Assembly (NCBI GenBank): GCA_018398765.1
Contig: JAHBMJ010002760.1
Coordinates: forward strand, 8,567 to 70,064
Direction: 5' to 3'
From: Chromera velia
Taxonomy: Eukaryota > Sar > Chromeraceae
Length of the DNA: 61,498 nt
Shown: positions 1-12,083 of the stretch, in pieces
Layout: every line of letters begins with the position of its first letter
How positions within the stretch are numbered: the first letter of the stretch is position 1
The notes under the pieces: generated by a model
What the model saw: the letters and a program-made list of their open reading frames with translations, nothing else
Told to the model about the DNA's origin: nothing
Database searches by the model: none
Made by a program: the position numbers and the translations under genes

Positions 1-768
1 GGGTTTCAGAACAATCTGACGTGCCTCCTCCCGTTGGCTCAACGGAACTGGGCTGATAAGTTGGTGAAGGTGCATGAGAAGCAGATTGTCGCCTACGAGA
101 CGGATCCACGGGTGAGGTACCCCGCTTTTGACCGATTCGCCACCGGAGACATGCTGTATGACTGGGACATTTTGGATGTGAACCACGAGAGATTGCAGCA
201 TGCCCCTGACCCCGAGCGTCGAAAGGCTGCGACCACATTCCCTGTCGGTGTGGAGCAGTTCCAGAAAGGCAAGGGAAAAGGCAACGGGGGGGCTGCTGAC
301 AGTGCTGGAGGGGGGGCCGCTCCTGCAGGGCCCGGCGGGAGGACCAATTTGAAACCAAAGGAGGCGGCCGCAGACGCAAATGCTGAGAAGGCTGGGGGGA
401 AACTTCCCCCTCCTGAGAAAGTCATCACTCCGGGTGAGGAAGGCTACCGACCTCTCTATATTCACCTCCAACACAAGGGGCTTGTTGTCGGCCCTGGCGC
501 GGCACAGAGGGTAGCCGAACTTACCAACTCTGGATGCTTAGCTGCCCAGAAACAGGACGGTTCCAACACCAACAGCAATAGCAAACGTGTGCGCGGTTCT
601 CCGTCTCACCCCGTTGTCATCTCTCCGCAACCGAATAGAAGCCCAGGAGCACCCACTCCTGGAAAGCCGAAAAGCCAGAGAAAAAGCTCTCAGCAGCTCC
701 CACCACCGATCGATTCGATTCACATTGAAGAAAGTGATCATGAAGAAGAGGAAAAGGAAGTGCCATAA
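1..768 (+). CDS. 3' end of an unrecognised protein-coding frame (partial)
   Basis: The frame is open from the first base of the window to a TAA at 766-768, about 255 codons, so the true start lies upstream. I do not recognise the family. The first ~75 residues look like ordinary folded sequence with aromatic and acidic residues. A Gly/Lys/Ala-rich linker follows, then a short ordered stretch (YIHLQHKGLVVGPGAAQRVAEL), a Ser/Pro-rich basic segment and a very acidic tail (EESDHEEEEKE). The bases tttcag at 4-9 resemble a splice acceptor, so this may be a terminal exon. It lies beside retroelement-rich DNA and could equally be a retroelement gag-like end. No function is claimed. Confidence 0.4.
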   Translation, partial: GFQNNLTCLLPLAQRNWADKLVKVHEKQIVAYETDPRVRYPAFDRFATGDMLYDWDILDVNHERLQHAPDPERRKAATTFPVGVEQFQKGKGKGNGGAADSAGGGAAPAGPGGRTNLKPKEAAADANAEKAGGKLPPPEKVITPGEEGYRPLYIHLQHKGLVVGPGAAQRVAELTNSGCLAAQKQDGSNTNSNSKRVRGSPSHPVVISPQPNRSPGAPTPGKPKSQRKSSQQLPPPIDSIHIEESDHEEEEKEVP

Positions 769-1080
769 AGCTGAGTGATTGTCACCTCAATTTTGGTACG
801 TGCTCTAACTTTATCGTATCAACAAAAAGTTATATGCAATTTCAAATCTATTAATTTTACGTTCTTAATCTCTATTAGTACTAGAGTGAGTCTCAGTGAC
901 TAGTGTATATACACTGCCACACAGGCATATTTTTTTTACGGAACTGATAAGTTATAATTTTATATATATTTTTTTAAATTTTTGAAACACACATCAGAAA
1001 TGTTCTGATAACTATTGTTATGAGAAAAATGATCAGAGTGACAGTAAGTCAGTGACTCAGTGAGGAACCCTAAGAGGTTA

Positions 1081-2440
1081 ACCTCAAATATCAAATATTT
1101 GAAGTTGAAGCTCAAATCAAATCAAATCAAATTAAATCAAATCAAATATAATCAAATCAAACATGGTCATTAATTCCTTGGTGGGACCATCACTCAGACC
1201 AATGATTCTCCCATGTTAGCTTCCATGCTACATACATACTAGCTAGCCGATGATAATGATGATAGTATACTTTGGTTTACTTTAGTTACCCAGAGCCTGA
1301 GTCTGAGAGAGGCATTGAAAACTAGATTAAAAATGGTGGCAGCTAGGGTGGCAGAAGCCTGCAGTTAGGACTGCACTAGAATATTGCCAATGACGGTTTT
1401 GACTATAGGGTTGTGACTGTTTAACAGCTTAAAAATACTTAAAAACCCTAGAAAAAACTTTTAGAGTTTAACTTCAAAGTCTACCTTAAATATTAAATAT
1501 ATCATTTTTTGGAATATGTTAGCTTGAATTAGTGTAAGCCTAGACGGAAGCTTAAATCAAATCAAATAATAATACTCAAATCAAACATGGTCACTATATA
1601 TAGTTCTTCAAAAATTGAATTAGAATAGTCTTAATAGTATTAACACATCTCGAGGTTTCAATGCATGCATTGAGGCTGCCAAAGCGCTCAAACAGCACTG
1701 GCTAGCATGGGCAGACCAGGTTTGATTTGATTTGATTTGATTTAATGTTGGATTTACCCTCAAATCAAATCTGCCAGTCTGATGGGGCTTGCTCTGACAC
1801 CTTTGTCAAATCTACTTCACATCTACATTAAATCTGACTTTTAACCTCAAATCTGTGTCCTGCCCAGACCCCCCGTTTTCATTGTTACAAAGGCGACTTT
1901 AACATAATAAACACAAAGTTTAACACATCTGAAGAAAATAAAGTCTAGAATACAGTATTTTACCATTCTTTAAAAAAAAATGCTTCAAAATTGTTTTAAA
2001 TCGAATCATTTCTTCTTAAATACGGTCAAAAACCTAAAATTGTGAGTTGTTATTGGGAAAAACTGGGAGAGCTCGCATGTTAAGGAACCTATGAAGTTAA
2101 ACCTCAAATCAAACCTCAAATCCGCCTAGATTTGCAAATCTAGAGCCCTAACCTCAAATTAAATCAAGTCAAATCAAATCAAATCAAATTTAAATCTATC
2201 AAATCAAATCTGATTACTAGCGCTGGCAGAAAAAAAAAAAAATTAATGGGAATCATTATTATCGGATCCAAAAATTTTAGTTTAAAGTTAGTGACCAGAT
2301 TTGATTTGATTTGATTTGATTTAAAGTAGGGCTTAACCTCAAATCAAATCTGCTAGGCCTGAGAAACTTTAGCATGATATGGCCTATTAAATCCTATCAA
2401 ATTTACTTCAAATCTGACCCTTTAATCTCAAATCTCTAGG
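1081..2440. repeat. AAATC/GATTT pentanucleotide arrays in an AT-rich spacer
   Basis: Short arrays of AAATC occur near 1105-1160, 1555-1585, 2155-2215 and 2335-2350. The complementary GATTT form occurs near 1720-1745 and 2300-2325, so both orientations are present. Two longer blocks, about 1720-1860 and 2298-2440, share the same order of motifs: a GATTT array, then CTCAAATCAAATCTGC, then a CAAATYTACTTCAAATCTGA-like stretch. This indicates a degenerate dispersed repeat. No gene is visible in 769-2506. Confidence 0.6.
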
Positions 2441-2506
2441 ATAACTCAAGTCTTAAATTAAGATGACTCTCTAAAATAACTCTAAGATAAAAACTTATGT
2501 AAGCTC

Positions 2507-2837
2507 AAAAATAAGGTAGGGTAGAGGTGTGTGTTAAGGTATCATGACAGGTATAAGTCTCTGTGGTCTGTGTTCAAGTCTGTACAACTCCTGGAGAAGT
2601 CTATAAAAGTAATAGTAATACTCTTAATTCGAAAGTAAAGCAATGAATCCAATCTTGCATGCTATCTAAAGCACGATACGCACAGAAATGACAAAACAAT
2701 ACATCCGCGCGATAATCGCTCGGCGCGGCGATTATTCGCTGCAGGCATGCGTGCAACACGCGTACGTGACACAAGCCCGGCCAAGCCCACGGTCCAATGT
2801 GCGGCATGGTACCCCGACGGCTACCTGTACTTCAACT
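2507..2837 (-). repeat. 3' LTR of family A copy 1
   Basis: This 331 bp LTR pairs with 6765-7095. It is preceded on the minus strand by the polypurine tract. Its 3' terminus has drifted (TTTTT where the partner has AGTTCT). Differences from the partner LTR are mostly C/T or G/A transitions. Confidence 0.8.
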
Positions 2838-5800
2838 CCCCTCCTCGATCGTGTTGCCGAAGCAAAAGCAAAACGTTATAGAAAAAATACGCAAGGCAAC
2901 GCGAGCGATACAACTCAGGACAAATTTTAGTCCAGCAAAGACAACAATAAAAATGAAAACAGCCGCATGCTCTAACACTGAGCTACAATGAAAAGAACGA
3001 TTATATGCTCTACTGATTGAGGTAGGAAGTCAAAAAGTTTTGTCAAAAGTAAAGACTTCCTGTATATAACACTGTAACAGTTATGTCATCAATCCAATCT
3101 GTTTTGATCTCCCCCCCGCTCTGTCCTCTTTTAGAAAAGAAAACCAGAAGTTTGTACTACAAATCAATTCAGTCCGAAAAGGAAACAGACTTGTGGAATC
3201 AATCAAAATATGATGTGCTTTTTCCTTTTCGTGCCTCAATGATTTCGATAATGCTCTTCCATTCCCTTCTTTTCCTACCCTGAAGAGAGTTAGATTCATC
3301 CATGGTTTCTCTTGCATTCCTCGGTTGCAGGGAATGATCGGACAGATGAGTTCGAATGTATTGCGTTCCTTGCTTTCCTGTAATGCCCCTGCTTGTGTTC
3401 TTGTTGATGAACTGACTTTTCTTTTTCTTGAATGCTTTCTTCTTCGTTGGCCTTTTCGTTTTCTCATGAAGGTTTTTTCTGATGTCATTGCTCGTTCGAG
3501 GAGTCCTTCGTTGATCGCATTATGGAATGAAAGGACTTTCTTTCTTTTTACTGTTCTTGGTTGATTTTGTTACATTCCCTCCTTTGATAACTGATCTTCT
3601 TATGTTCTTTCCTGCTTATACAATTGAGTGCACTATTCACCTGCTGGAAGCGATAGACAAAAGACAGCAGCAAAGAGGAAAGGGGGGTCGCGCGCGTCGG
3701 TTCTCATGCCTTGTTCTGTGCTTCTCGATTGATCAGATGTTGCATTCTTGGAGTCAGTCCGTCTGATATTGCATGCACGGTTCTGGTGTGTCAGCACCAT
3801 TGTATATGCAATCAGACCCGTGACTTCTCGCGAATGATGCGCGCGTAGAAGGTGCATACATTAATTATTCACTTTTTTCGGCGTCCCCACCCGGATCGCA
3901 CAAAAGTGGAATTTTTTGCATGCATTCTTTTTGCTCGATTATTTGACTTACCCAGAAGTGAGAGCATGCCATCATATTGACCAATCTTGGAGATGGTGAT
4001 TTCGGTAGAGTCCACCGTCGGTCCCTTAGCAAACAGTACGTGCATAGCAGGACTGTCTCGGCTGTTGGAAGAGAACTTATCATACTAGAACATTCCTATG
4101 ATGAACTCCTGAATGCAGATGAGAAAATCTGGATTGATGAATGAATGAATGAATCAATAAATAAACGAATGAAAATAATTTGTATTGAATGAGATGAATC
4201 AATCAGAGTGCGGAAGCGATGATAGATGACTTACGTGCATCACCTACTTTCCTTTTGCAGAATTAAAGCAAACCAAAATTTAAATTGGTCGACAAAAAAA
4301 AAAAAAGTTAAATGTCATTGAATGTCTTTTCTTCTCAATCTTTATCACGCTGCGCTTTTTTCTTTTCTTCCTTTGTCTGTCTTTTGCTATCGACATGCAT
4401 ACATGAGAAGAAAACCTTTCATAAAAAGAAAAGAAGTGAAACAACCATCGAAAGGTGAAAGGACATTGTTCAGCTAGAACAAAGAGTAATCCGAGAAATG
4501 AAAACGGATCACAAATTGGACAGTCGAGTCAAACACATCACACAGACTGCACATCTTTGAAAAGAAAATAAGATGCAGTGAATTCTATGCAGTGAATCCA
4601 GAAGAAAAACAGAACTGCCAAATGAAAGCAAAAATGAATGATGCACTTTCATTTCTATCTTTCCGTTCCGGTTCCTTCTGTATGATGTGTCCTCTCTCTC
4701 TTCCCCATCTCCCCCCCCTTCTCTCTTCAATCCGCCCTATTCCCTCACGTTTTTGTGATTCCTTCTCAATCTACTGCTCAGGTTGACTTGTTTAAAAAGA
4801 GAAGAGAAAAGCAAGAACTGCAAAGAGAAGGAGGAGAGAGAGAGAGAAAGAGAGAGCAATAAACGGTGGAACAAAGAGAAATTGCAAAAGAAAGCAATTT
4901 TGCTGTATGTGAAAAAGAAACTTTCACTAAGCACATTCAGGCAACGCAAAAAGAATAAAAAAGAGAAAAGAAAACCTTTTCAATTGTTAAATCATTTCGT
5001 TCTTTTCTTTCCTCCTAGCCCTCTTTCTTCAGCACCCCCGCCCCCCCCGCCATTCTTTTCTCATTTAATTAGTCAAACGATGATCAAGAAAGAGAAAAGA
5101 CAAGAAGAAGAGCGTGAGAGAGCAAAGAAAGAAAGAGCAAGAGACGCCAAAAAGAAAAGAAAAAGAGAAAAGAAATCAAACAAAAAGAAGAGTAAGACTC
5201 TGAATGAAAAATGGTAAGAGAACGAAACATTGGCTACTCAAAAACGGAGTCATCTTCCGCTACCGCCGCAACAAGTTACACAAAGACTAGATGCTCAGAC
5301 TCACACAGTACAAAAAGAAAAACAGTTTGAGAACAGAGGTCTCAAAAATGAATAAAAAGAAATAATTGGACGTTTACATACATCTATGTTTATCTTTTTA
5401 TTCTCGTACATTGGGAAAGCGGATTCAAGCGGAATTCTTTTCCTTCCTTCTTTTCAGGCAGGGATCTGCTACTCCATCATCCCAGTCCTTATATGTATTC
5501 ATCCCCCCCCTGGCCATCCGTTGCTGATAAGGTGGAAAAGGGATATTCACAAATTGACTGATTTGAATCTAAAGATGGGTACAGAAACTTAAGGCACTCG
5601 AAGTCCCCACAAAGCCTATATAGAAGTCATCGAGTCCATCCGTTCACAAAACCCAGAAAACACAGCCAGACGAAATCGATACAACCAGGTACAGCATGCA
5701 AGGCAAGCAAACCGTTCTGAAAGGTATGACTACTGTCTCATGAATCGTTTTCATTCAACGGAATGTGGCCCGGCGACAGACTCATGAACGTGGGTGGGCA

Positions 5801-6764
5801 GCCCCCGACACAGCGCACATCTTAATCCAGACATGACCTATTTGCGTATCAGAGCATGTCCAGGCACTCACAAATCAAAAAACCATCCCATTCTCACTCA
5901 AGACGTCCATCTGGCACAGGTGAGAGGCACAGGCGAAACGGCACACTCTACATAGCATACAGAACGAAGGTCCACGATCAGAACTCCTTTCTTCTTCCTC
6001 TGGAAGACTTCACGCAGGGTGAGATGATAAGAAAACAAAACCAGTGCAGACCTGTCTCCTGGTTTGTTCAGTCACCACTCAATGACATAAGTAGAGTAGA
6101 ACGTTGAAGACCAGGAAGAGACAGCACAGGCTGTTTACAGTGTCAACTGAGGGATGTAAAGAACTATAAAGGAGAGAGAAAGAGATAGATTAACACACCA
6201 CGGGAGGTCGTTTACGAGGTTTTCCTTCACTTGCAAAATAGATTCCAATCCCAACAAGAAGCTGCACTTGAAAGATCCACAGAGATATTACCTCTGCCAG
6301 TCATCTTTGACTGCTCAGAGGCGCTGTTGCAGAAGGTCGTCCAAGCCGTCTCCTTTCCTTCACAACCAAAAGCTGCAATGCTTCATGGACTGTAGTCCAC
6401 CCGACTCCTTCTCCTTTTGTAGATTAAGGGAAGACCCCCTTCAGGACCAGTTCTCCACTCCTGCTTGCATCCGATGCGCACAAACAGACAGGTCGTTTAC
6501 CTTGTCCATACAATCAAACAGATTCATAGCAGCTGAGTACACAACTGCCAGGAGGGTTTCTATTACAAAAGCGAGAACATGATTGAAACGACCAGGCTGC
6601 CCAAACAGATGCGCTGCAAAGAACAGAAGAATGCCCTGAGGCTCCTTGAAGAGAAGAGGAGCGGTCCTCAGTCACAGAGAAAGAAGGTGAGGAAACATCG
6701 TGAGAGAGACAAAACTGTCTGAACTGCACCACAGCAACAGCAAGCACTGTAGGCTATTGACCGC

Positions 6765-7095
6765 AGAACTTAGGTAAGGTGAAGGTGTATATCAAGGTAT
6801 CATGATAGGTATAAGTCTCTGTGGTCTGTGTTCAAGTTTGTACAGCTCCTGGAGAAGTCTGTAAAAGTAATAGTAATACTCTCAATCCGAAAGTAAAGCA
6901 ATGAATCCAATCTCGCATGCTATCCAAAGCATAATACGCACAGAAATGATAAAACAATACATCCGCGAGATAATCGCTCGGCGCGGTGATTATTCGCTGC
7001 AGGCATGCGCGCAACACGCGTACGTGACACAAGCCTGGCCAAGCCTGCGGCCCAATGCGCGGCACGGTACCCCGACGGCTACCTGTACTTCAACT
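6765..7095 (-). repeat. 5' LTR of family A copy 1
   Basis: This 331 bp LTR begins on the minus strand with AGTTGAAGTACAGG at 7095 and ends TTCT at 6765. The putative primer-binding site GCGGTCAATAG follows directly. AGCTC at 7096-7100 is the flanking target duplication. Confidence 0.8.
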
Positions 7096-7100
7096 AGCTC

Positions 7101-7400
7101 TTAGCTTTAACAATAGCTCATTAATTTTGAGAGTCTTACATTGAGCTTTTAGTCTAGTTTTTAGTGATTTTCTTGTCTTTTGGGCTTTTTAGGATTTGCT
7201 AGTGGTGTTGACTGTGTCATGTCATCTTCAGTGCTATCGAGAGTGACCTCTTTTTTCGAGGCATTGACTTAAAGTTTGTTCCTAGCGTCTGGCCTATACG
7301 TCTTTCATCTCTTGCTTCTGTCCTGGTTACTGCTCTTGCTGCTAGCTCTCTCTTTCTTATACGACCTCATACTTAACGCTCCTCTGTCTGAATGCCTTTT
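7101..7400. other. Spacer without recognisable gene
   Basis: This T-rich sequence lies between the family A element and the decayed reverse-transcriptase gene. I see no conserved motif or plausible exon. Confidence 0.5.
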
Positions 7401-8247
7401 TCGGCATTTGCTAAGTACTTCCTACCCTTCAGTCATGATCAATGCACTGCTTACTCCTCCTTCCTCCCAGCCCTCCCCTTGCACTCCTCTGGTTCCCCGA
7501 ATGCACGCGCTTACCGCTTTCAGGTAGGCAATCTGCAATTGAGCTCAGATCTAGCCGCACGTCTTGCTCACGTATTGCCACCATTTCTCACTCAATTGCT
7601 CTGCCACCCTCTTCAAGAACATCTTTGCCTCCCCCTCCATCGTCCCGTCGACCATACTCACGAGTGGGGTGAAGTTGCACCCTCTGTTTATGCTTGTCTG
7701 CCCATGTTTCCTCTTCTTTTCTTCTGCTGCTGCTTTGAGGGCTTGAGTCCAGGTCACCTTCTCCCTCGAGGCGGTGTGTGGGTTTATCACCTTGGTATCG
7801 AAAATTGCCAGCCTCTATAAAGCATAGGCCCCCCGGACTTGGAAGTCCCCCCTTAGCGCCGGACATCCCTGCACCTCCCCTTCCTCCCTAATGATCAGCT
7901 CCTTTACGTGGACCGCTCCCACAGGGTATGCTTCCGCTGCTAGACTCGCCCATATACCGTTGACTTCGTCATGTCACAGCATGGGCAGTCCCCCTACTGG
8001 GCAGTTAAGGGCGTGTTGCAGACTCTACCTTCCCCCACATCCCTCATATCTGCTCTTCTCCCCCCCTACCCTCCCCTGATATTGGATTATCATCGCATCT
8101 CGAAATTTGTCTGGGCTGAGATTCATTCCGTGTTCCTTCAGGGGGGTGGCCGTCAGCCATCCTGACTGTCTCTTTTCTTTTGACTGCCTAACTTCCTCAC
8201 ACTGGTCCTCACTGGCTGCCTGCCCTGACTGGCTGCCTAACCTCTCC

Positions 8248-8545
8248 TGTGAGGTGATTGCCAGGAAGTCTGGGCTTGTGGAGCACTTAATTAGAATTAG
8301 CATCGCTTAGCTTAGCGGTCTCGGCCTGCGTGAGAATAGCATAACTTGCGGGTGTGCGCGTATAATGACTGATCAATATATGAGCATGCACAGTGATGCA
8401 ATCAGTAGATCAAGCATAAGAGTGGGTCTGATTCCAAGAGTCATCGCATGAGGTTTGACTGATAGATTTATTGACTTCTCCAGTAGCATTAGAGTACTCT
8501 CTGCCAGAAGCTATTGTTACTTAAGAGCCCCGTACGCTTCTTACA
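8248..8545 (+). repeat. 5' LTR of family B element
   Basis: This 298 bp LTR runs from TGTGAGG to CTTACA. It is followed by a probable tRNA-Met-type primer-binding site at 8547-8559. Confidence 0.75.
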
Positions 8546-9986
8546 GTTGGTTAGCAGAGTTTTTGGTTGCACAGGGGCAGACAGTGTGATGAAATCTCTT
8601 GAAATGAAAGAATGAAGATTGTCGAAGGCAAGTAGGCTTGCCACATGAAGCACCAGGCCATGTAGAGTACGGTGGCAGCCAGAGGTTTGACAGCTTAGGA
8701 CAGATTGAAAATTTTTTAGCTCCGATATATTGTTTCGTTTTGTCTTGAATGTTGTGGAGTTTTCGAGGAAGATGAGGAGCTGAAGACTTTCCAGGCATGT
8801 TTCTGTTTTCTGCCGCTTGTGGTAAAAGAGCAAGAGTTGAAAAACATACCAGGGTAGAAGGAGAAGGAGCCGGAGTTGAAATGAGGGACAAGTGAGAGAG
8901 AAGATCAAGGAGACGGATATTGACCTCTGGTGGCGTCATCGATCAGAGCAACTGTTGCCCACAGAGAAAGTGCCCCAAGGAGGATAGGAGCTTCCATTTA
9001 AAGAGAACAGAGGTGTTTTTCCCTTGTAAGTAGAGAGAATAATGCATATATTGAGAGGGAGAGACTTGACTGAGGAAGGATCTCTACTCTCAGTCTGATT
9101 ACTGGAGTGGAGAAGCTCTGGAACTCGAGTGTCGCATGCTAATCACACATAATAGTGCCATGGGGGCACCGCGGCTGTGTCACTCAACGACAGAGCAGTT
9201 GTGAAGGGCTTTCAAGTTGGAAGAAGACTTTGGAGGCTGCAGACTTCTAGGCAGACTTTTGTTTGCAGTGGGGGTTGGAGATGGAGGAAGAGAGGGAGAC
9301 TCATCAGAGTGTGCTTGAGGGAAGTGAGAGTGAGTGTGGTGTGGAGGTTTGTTTGTGAATGAATATTTCTGTCTCTTTGCATCTCTCTGACTGTTTTCTT
9401 TCTCTGTTTATGAAAAATGAATGGGGAGGGGAGATAGTTGGGGAGAAAAGAAAGTGAAAGAAGAATAAAAGAAAGAGGAGAGAGACTGGGACTAAGAGAG
9501 TGAATATGTTTTCTTTTTATCTGTTCTCTGACCTTTTCCTCTGTTCGTCTGGGCATAGGAGGACATCATAGAGAAAAGAAAGAGGGAAAGAAAAAGTGGT
9601 TGGGAGCAAAGCAAAGTGAATCAGACACTCTGCAACCAAAGAAGAGAAGGAAAAAAAGATAGGAGAGGAAGGTGAATGATCAACACCTTAGATCTCCAAT
9701 GTTCTGCTGTTTTCGAGAGTGGCGTACACTGCGTTTGACTTTGGTTGGACTGTTCAAGATGTTGTGCAGTTCTCTGGCCTCGCAGCTGGCCACGCAGAAG
9801 TGTGGATCGATGTTGAAGTGAGAAGAGACTAGCATAAGGAGAGTCTCAGGCAAGAATCATTAGTTAGAGTGTCTGAAATTACTTGTTAAGTAGATTTTCC
9901 TACCCACCCGCCCTGTGAATGAGCATGTATGAGGTGCATGCTTGAATTTGAACCAAGCGTGGACGTTGGTCTGGTGGGTGGGCATG

Positions 9987-10319
9987 TGTAAGGTGATTGC
10001 CAGGAAGTCTGGGCTTGTGGGGCACTTAAATAGAATTAGCATCGCTTAGCTTAGCGGCGTCGGCCTGCGTGAGAATGGCATAGCTCGCGGGCGTGCACGT
10101 ATATCAATGACTGATCGATATATGAGCATACACAGTGATGCAATCAGTAGATCAAGCATAAGAGTAGGTCTGATTCCAAGAGTCATCGCATGAGGTTTGA
10201 CTGACAGATTTACTGACTTCTCCCTCAGAACTATGTAGACTTTGACAAGGCTTATAGTAGTGTTAGAGTACTCTCTGTCAGAAGCTATTGTTACTTAAAA
10301 GCCCCGTACGCCTCTTACA
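9987..10319 (+). repeat. 3' LTR of family B element
   Basis: This 333 bp LTR runs from TGTAAGG to CTTACA. Compared with the left LTR it carries extra bases between the TGACTTCTCC and GTTAGAGTACTCT segments. Confidence 0.75.
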
Positions 10320-11060
10320 GCTCCCACTCCTTCTCTACTGCTTCTTTTACTGCTTCTTTGTGGGCTGCCCTTATCTTTTGCCCCCTTTTCACATGCTCGT
10401 CTGCGTCTATGTCCTCTCCTCAAAGAATGGCCTCTGTGATCGCTTCACTGGCTGCACCTGAGGTCTTGTAGTCCCTGTCCGCTGTTTCAGTGGGTTTGGG
10501 GATGCCTAGGCCTAGCAGTTGGACCGGGAGGGCGGCAACGTCTCTCAACCACACATCGTATTGGGTGGGGGGCCCTCCGTTCCGTCGTCCTTTCATTAAG
10601 GCGGGAATGAGGCTACCCCATCTGTTCCCCCGCCCTTGGTACTACCCGTGTCACAAACTTCTATGCGTGCTGCAGGGATTTGGAACAGGCTGCATATGCT
10701 TCGTGTGGGGCAAGTTTTGCTGCTGTTGCGACTCTCTCTACGTTTCTAGCCCACTCTTTCACCTTCTCCTGCACCCATTTCTCTCTGTGTGCGTCCGTGC
10801 CTACGTACCCCCCTAGGAGACGCGTCCCCTCTACTATCTGCAGGTCGGGGAACTCTGCAAAAATTTCCTTGGCTTTCTGCAGAAATTGCGGGAGCACTGC
10901 AAGGATCAACTTGTCTACCTCCACTACATACCCTGCCGTGGGCCCCTTCTTGACTAACTCGCACAGCCATACTCGCAGCTGGCGTAACCAGCCAGTATTG
11001 GACGCGCCATCCGCATACCAGAGCTGGTGCCAGTATCTCTGGGGGAGATCAGGCTCCTGC

Positions 11061-11600
11061 TGTTGTTACTTTTTCTTCTCCGTTCCGGCTGCCACCCCTG
11101 CACTCCATCTGTCTGCTGTAAAAAACCAGTCGCTTCTGTTTTGGACCAACGCAGTGGCGGCTGAAGAGGACGATGCTGTGCGATGCAAATCGCTAAGGGG
11201 TGGGGCTGGTGGGCGAGCTGAAGGGGGGTACGAGTGGAGGGAGGAGGGAGAAGAGGAGGAGGATGAGGAGGATGAGGAGGATGAGGAGGAGGACGAGGAG
11301 GAAGAGACATGGACGGAAGAGGAGGAGGGGGAGAGGGAGGGGGAAGAGGGGGAGGGAGAGGAGAGGGAGGATGAAATGGGGAAGGAAGCTGAAGATGATG
11401 AAAGGGCGGCTGCTTGTCTACCTATCTTGTGTATCGGGTTGTCCTTTCTTCCTGTCTGGTTTAGCATATGGGTGGTTATGGCGGTGGGTGTGTGACCTCT
11501 AGACTTCAACCTCAAATCTACTTCAAATCTTGTCAGATTTGAGCTTGAAGCTCAAATTAAATCAAATCAAATCAAATCTTATCAAATCAAATCTGGTCAC
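11061..11600. repeat. GAG/GGA-rich low-complexity tract and AAATC array
   Basis: 11215-11400 is a purine tract (GAGGAGGAT and GGAGAGG units) that makes spurious poly-Glu and poly-Ser ORFs. 11515-11600 is another AAATC array with the flanking motif CTCAAATCTACTTCAAATCT that is also seen at 1800-2440. I do not count the ORFs over this tract as genes. Confidence 0.6.
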
Positions 11601-12083
11601 TATCAAAAGTGTTAGAAATACTATGTTATACCTACTATAGTGTTTTAGATAGTGCTATGCTAAAGGGTTACATAAATATAGTTACATAGTTTTTATAAAC
11701 AGGAAACATCGGCCCAGTCACTCCCCATTTATAAGTAGTGATAGAGCTGAAACACTCAGTTTATAGTTATTTATAGTAGAAACAATGCACCTGATGAATG
11801 CATCTGAAATGCACCTGAATTCAGGTACGTTTGACATTTGTCCAAAGCACCTTGCACCTATGATATATGACCTATACACCTTTTCTCATCCTTAAAACAC
11901 TGTCAGGGTTCACTTACTAACTTACAAGCTATTATGTTAAATAAAGATTATAAATAAGAAATTATGATAGATCAGCGCTAAAGCAAAGCTAGGCCTACTA
12001 ACCTACAAGTAACGCCATCATCAAGCTCTCAAAATTAGACTTATGCTACCAAAAGCGGCACCTTACTAAAGCTTGAATGTCTT
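11601..12083. other. AT-rich spacer
   Basis: No coding signal, RNA gene or repeat structure stands out to me here. Confidence 0.5.

Larger units (their letters stand above)
2507..7095 (-). mobile_element. Non-coding LTR retroelement with AG...CT ends (family A, copy 1)
   Basis: Two direct repeats of 331 bp (2507-2837 and 6765-7095), about 91% identical by eye, bracket 3.9 kb. The target-site duplication is AGCTC, at 2502-2506 and 7096-7100, both exact. On the minus strand the 3' LTR (2507-2837) is preceded by a purine tract (GAGGAGGGG, from 2838-2851), fixing the orientation. Just inside the 5' LTR (6765-7095) lies GCGGTCAATAG, a likely primer-binding site. It differs by two transitions from GCGGTTAACAG at the same place in the 51550 element. 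LTR ends are 5'-AGTTGA...TTCT-3' rather than TG...CA. The internal 2838-6764 has only short ORFs with no gag, protease or RT motif, so it is a large non-autonomous derivative. Confidence 0.8.
8248..10319 (+). mobile_element. Non-autonomous LTR retroelement (family B) nested in the RT pseudogene
   Basis: Direct repeats at 8248-8545 (298 bp) and 9987-10319 (333 bp, with about 36 extra bases near 10228-10264) bracket 1.44 kb. The LTRs start TGTAAG/TGTGAG and end CTTACA, a canonical TG...CA with a 6-bp inverted terminal match. The target duplication is CTCC (8244-8247 and 10321-10324); a 5-bp version has one mismatch. Directly after the left LTR is TTGGTTAGCAGAG, which matches the usual initiator-tRNA-Met primer site TGGTAGCAGAG with one extra T. 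A G-rich tract (about 9970-9983) precedes the right LTR. No retroviral-type ORF is visible inside. Removing the element and one target copy restores the host pseudogene reading frame. Confidence 0.8.
7400..11060 (-). pseudogene. Decayed non-LTR-type reverse transcriptase gene, split by an LTR insertion
   Basis: Reading the minus strand from 11060 downward gives the RT palm region, with motif C as YADG (11006-11017) where active enzymes have YADD. Next comes a thumb-like segment with LLGGYVGTDAH and AYAACSKSLQHA, then a tail with LLGLGIPKPTETADRDY. The frame is broken by the LTR element at 8248-10319. It resumes at 8247 (QSGWLTATPLKEHGMNLSPD), continues through an RHDEV...KELIIREEGE segment near 7840-7990, and then a region around 7551-7790 rich in KWW/EAKMF. 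Several in-frame stops are present and the N-terminal part upstream of 11060 is missing. The catalytic Asp to Gly change, the stops and the truncation all mark a dead copy. The family is recognised from the RT palm and the downstream C-terminal region known in eukaryotic retroelements; the clade is not assigned. Confidence 0.65.

Noticed and set aside
1081..2440. AAATC arrays as telomere or subtelomere repeat
   Set aside because: The unit is not a known telomere repeat type (TTTAGGG-like), arrays are short and occur in both orientations, and coding DNA lies on both sides.
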